In this document: piece by piece, positions 6,133 to 6,215 of the stretch
Layout: each line of letters begins with the position of its first letter
Numbering within the stretch: the stretch's first letter is position 1
DNA from: Actinomycetota bacterium
Lineage (GTDB): Bacteria; Actinomycetota; Acidimicrobiia; Acidimicrobiales; Iamiaceae
Length of the DNA stretch: 6,215 bases
Direction: 5' to 3'
Assembly (NCBI GenBank): GCA_017882935.1
Contig: JADGOP010000152.1
Location: 1-6,215, forward strand
Made by a program: the position numbers and the translations under genes
Notes under the pieces: generated by a model
Told to the model about the DNA's origin: nothing
The model's input: the letters and a program-made list of their open reading frames with translations, nothing else
The model's database searches: none

Positions 6133-6138
6133 TAGGGT
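6133..6138 (+). promoter_or_regulatory. -10 element (TAGGGT) of the Fur-family gene, leaderless
   Basis: TAGGGT is the same hexamer as at sod and lies exactly 6 nt before ATG 6145, so the predicted transcription start coincides with the A of the start codon. This is the usual geometry of actinobacterial leaderless mRNAs. A G-rich stretch (GGGTGGGG) just before the ATG could otherwise serve as a ribosome binding site. Confidence 0.5.
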
Positions 6139-6144
6139 GGGGCG

Positions 6145-6215
6145 ATGCCCGCCGACCTGCACCTCACCGTCGACCGCACGCTGCGGCTGGTGGGGCAGCG
6201 CTACACCCCGAACCG
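6145..6215 (+). CDS. Fur-family metalloregulator, N-terminal fragment
   Basis: Only 23 codons lie in the window: MPADLHLTVDRTLR followed by LVGQRYTPNR. The block VGQRYTPNR matches the start of the winged-helix DNA-binding domain in actinobacterial Fur-family repressors, where it precedes helix 2. These proteins sense iron, zinc, nickel or peroxide and repress transport or oxidative-defence genes; which type this is cannot be told without the metal-binding residues further on. The gene begins 91 bp after sod, behind the sod terminator, and has its own promoter with a likely operator. Its position next to a superoxide dismutase would suit a peroxide or iron sensor. A different helix-turn-helix family is possible given the short fragment. 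Confidence 0.75.
   Translation, partial: MPADLHLTVDRTLRLVGQRYTPN

Noticed and set aside
5151..6179. Open frame of 342 codons on the minus strand antisense to sod
   Set aside because: The plus strand encodes a complete superoxide dismutase with all ligands; the antisense product has no recognisable motif and crosses the sod terminator.

Overview
The window is very GC-rich, uses GTG as well as ATG starts, and encodes proteins that closely resemble actinobacterial (mycobacterial-type) families: CtpE, SigC, HisN and SodA. It therefore looks like chromosomal DNA of a high-GC actinobacterium. An early-branching group such as Acidimicrobiia is possible, but that is inference. There is no sign of phage, insertion sequence, CRISPR, rRNA or tRNA. 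I assigned genes by reading both strands and by recall of family motifs, without any database search.

Layout. (1) Minus strand, window edge to 2643: a CtpE-type P-type cation ATPase. Its 10 membrane segments and catalytic motifs are complete, and it carries an extra proline-rich tail that runs off the left edge. (2) Minus strand, 2696-3805: a signal-peptide protein with a His-rich extracytoplasmic domain (WHDHRIHYM), five predicted membrane helices and an Asp/Glu tail. It lies 52 bp upstream of the ATPase gene and is probably cotranscribed with it. (3) Plus strand, 3955-4503: a SigC-like ECF sigma factor, divergent from gene 2, with no anti-sigma gene beside it. (4) Minus strand, 4516-5292: a HisN-type inositol-monophosphatase-fold phosphatase, convergent with the sigma gene (stop codons 12 bp apart). 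(5) Plus strand, 5442-6053: an Fe/Mn superoxide dismutase with a strong Shine-Dalgarno, a TAGGGT -10 element and a perfect 16-bp palindrome in its promoter, followed by a GC-rich hairpin terminator. (6) Plus strand, from 6145: the first 23 codons of a Fur-family metalloregulator, preceded by a 10-bp-period direct repeat and a -10 element that implies leaderless initiation.

How the genes may work together. hisN is a histidine-biosynthesis gene. The rest read as a metal and redox neighbourhood: cation transport, a possible extracytoplasmic metal-handling protein with a divergent ECF sigma factor, a metalloenzyme against superoxide, and a metal- or peroxide-sensing Fur-family repressor. The least described part is the divergent sigma / HDHR-membrane-protein / ATPase module at 1-4503. 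A GGGAAC-N17-CGAC element upstream of the membrane-protein gene resembles an ECF promoter and suggests that the sigma factor may drive this pair. That link is a hypothesis.
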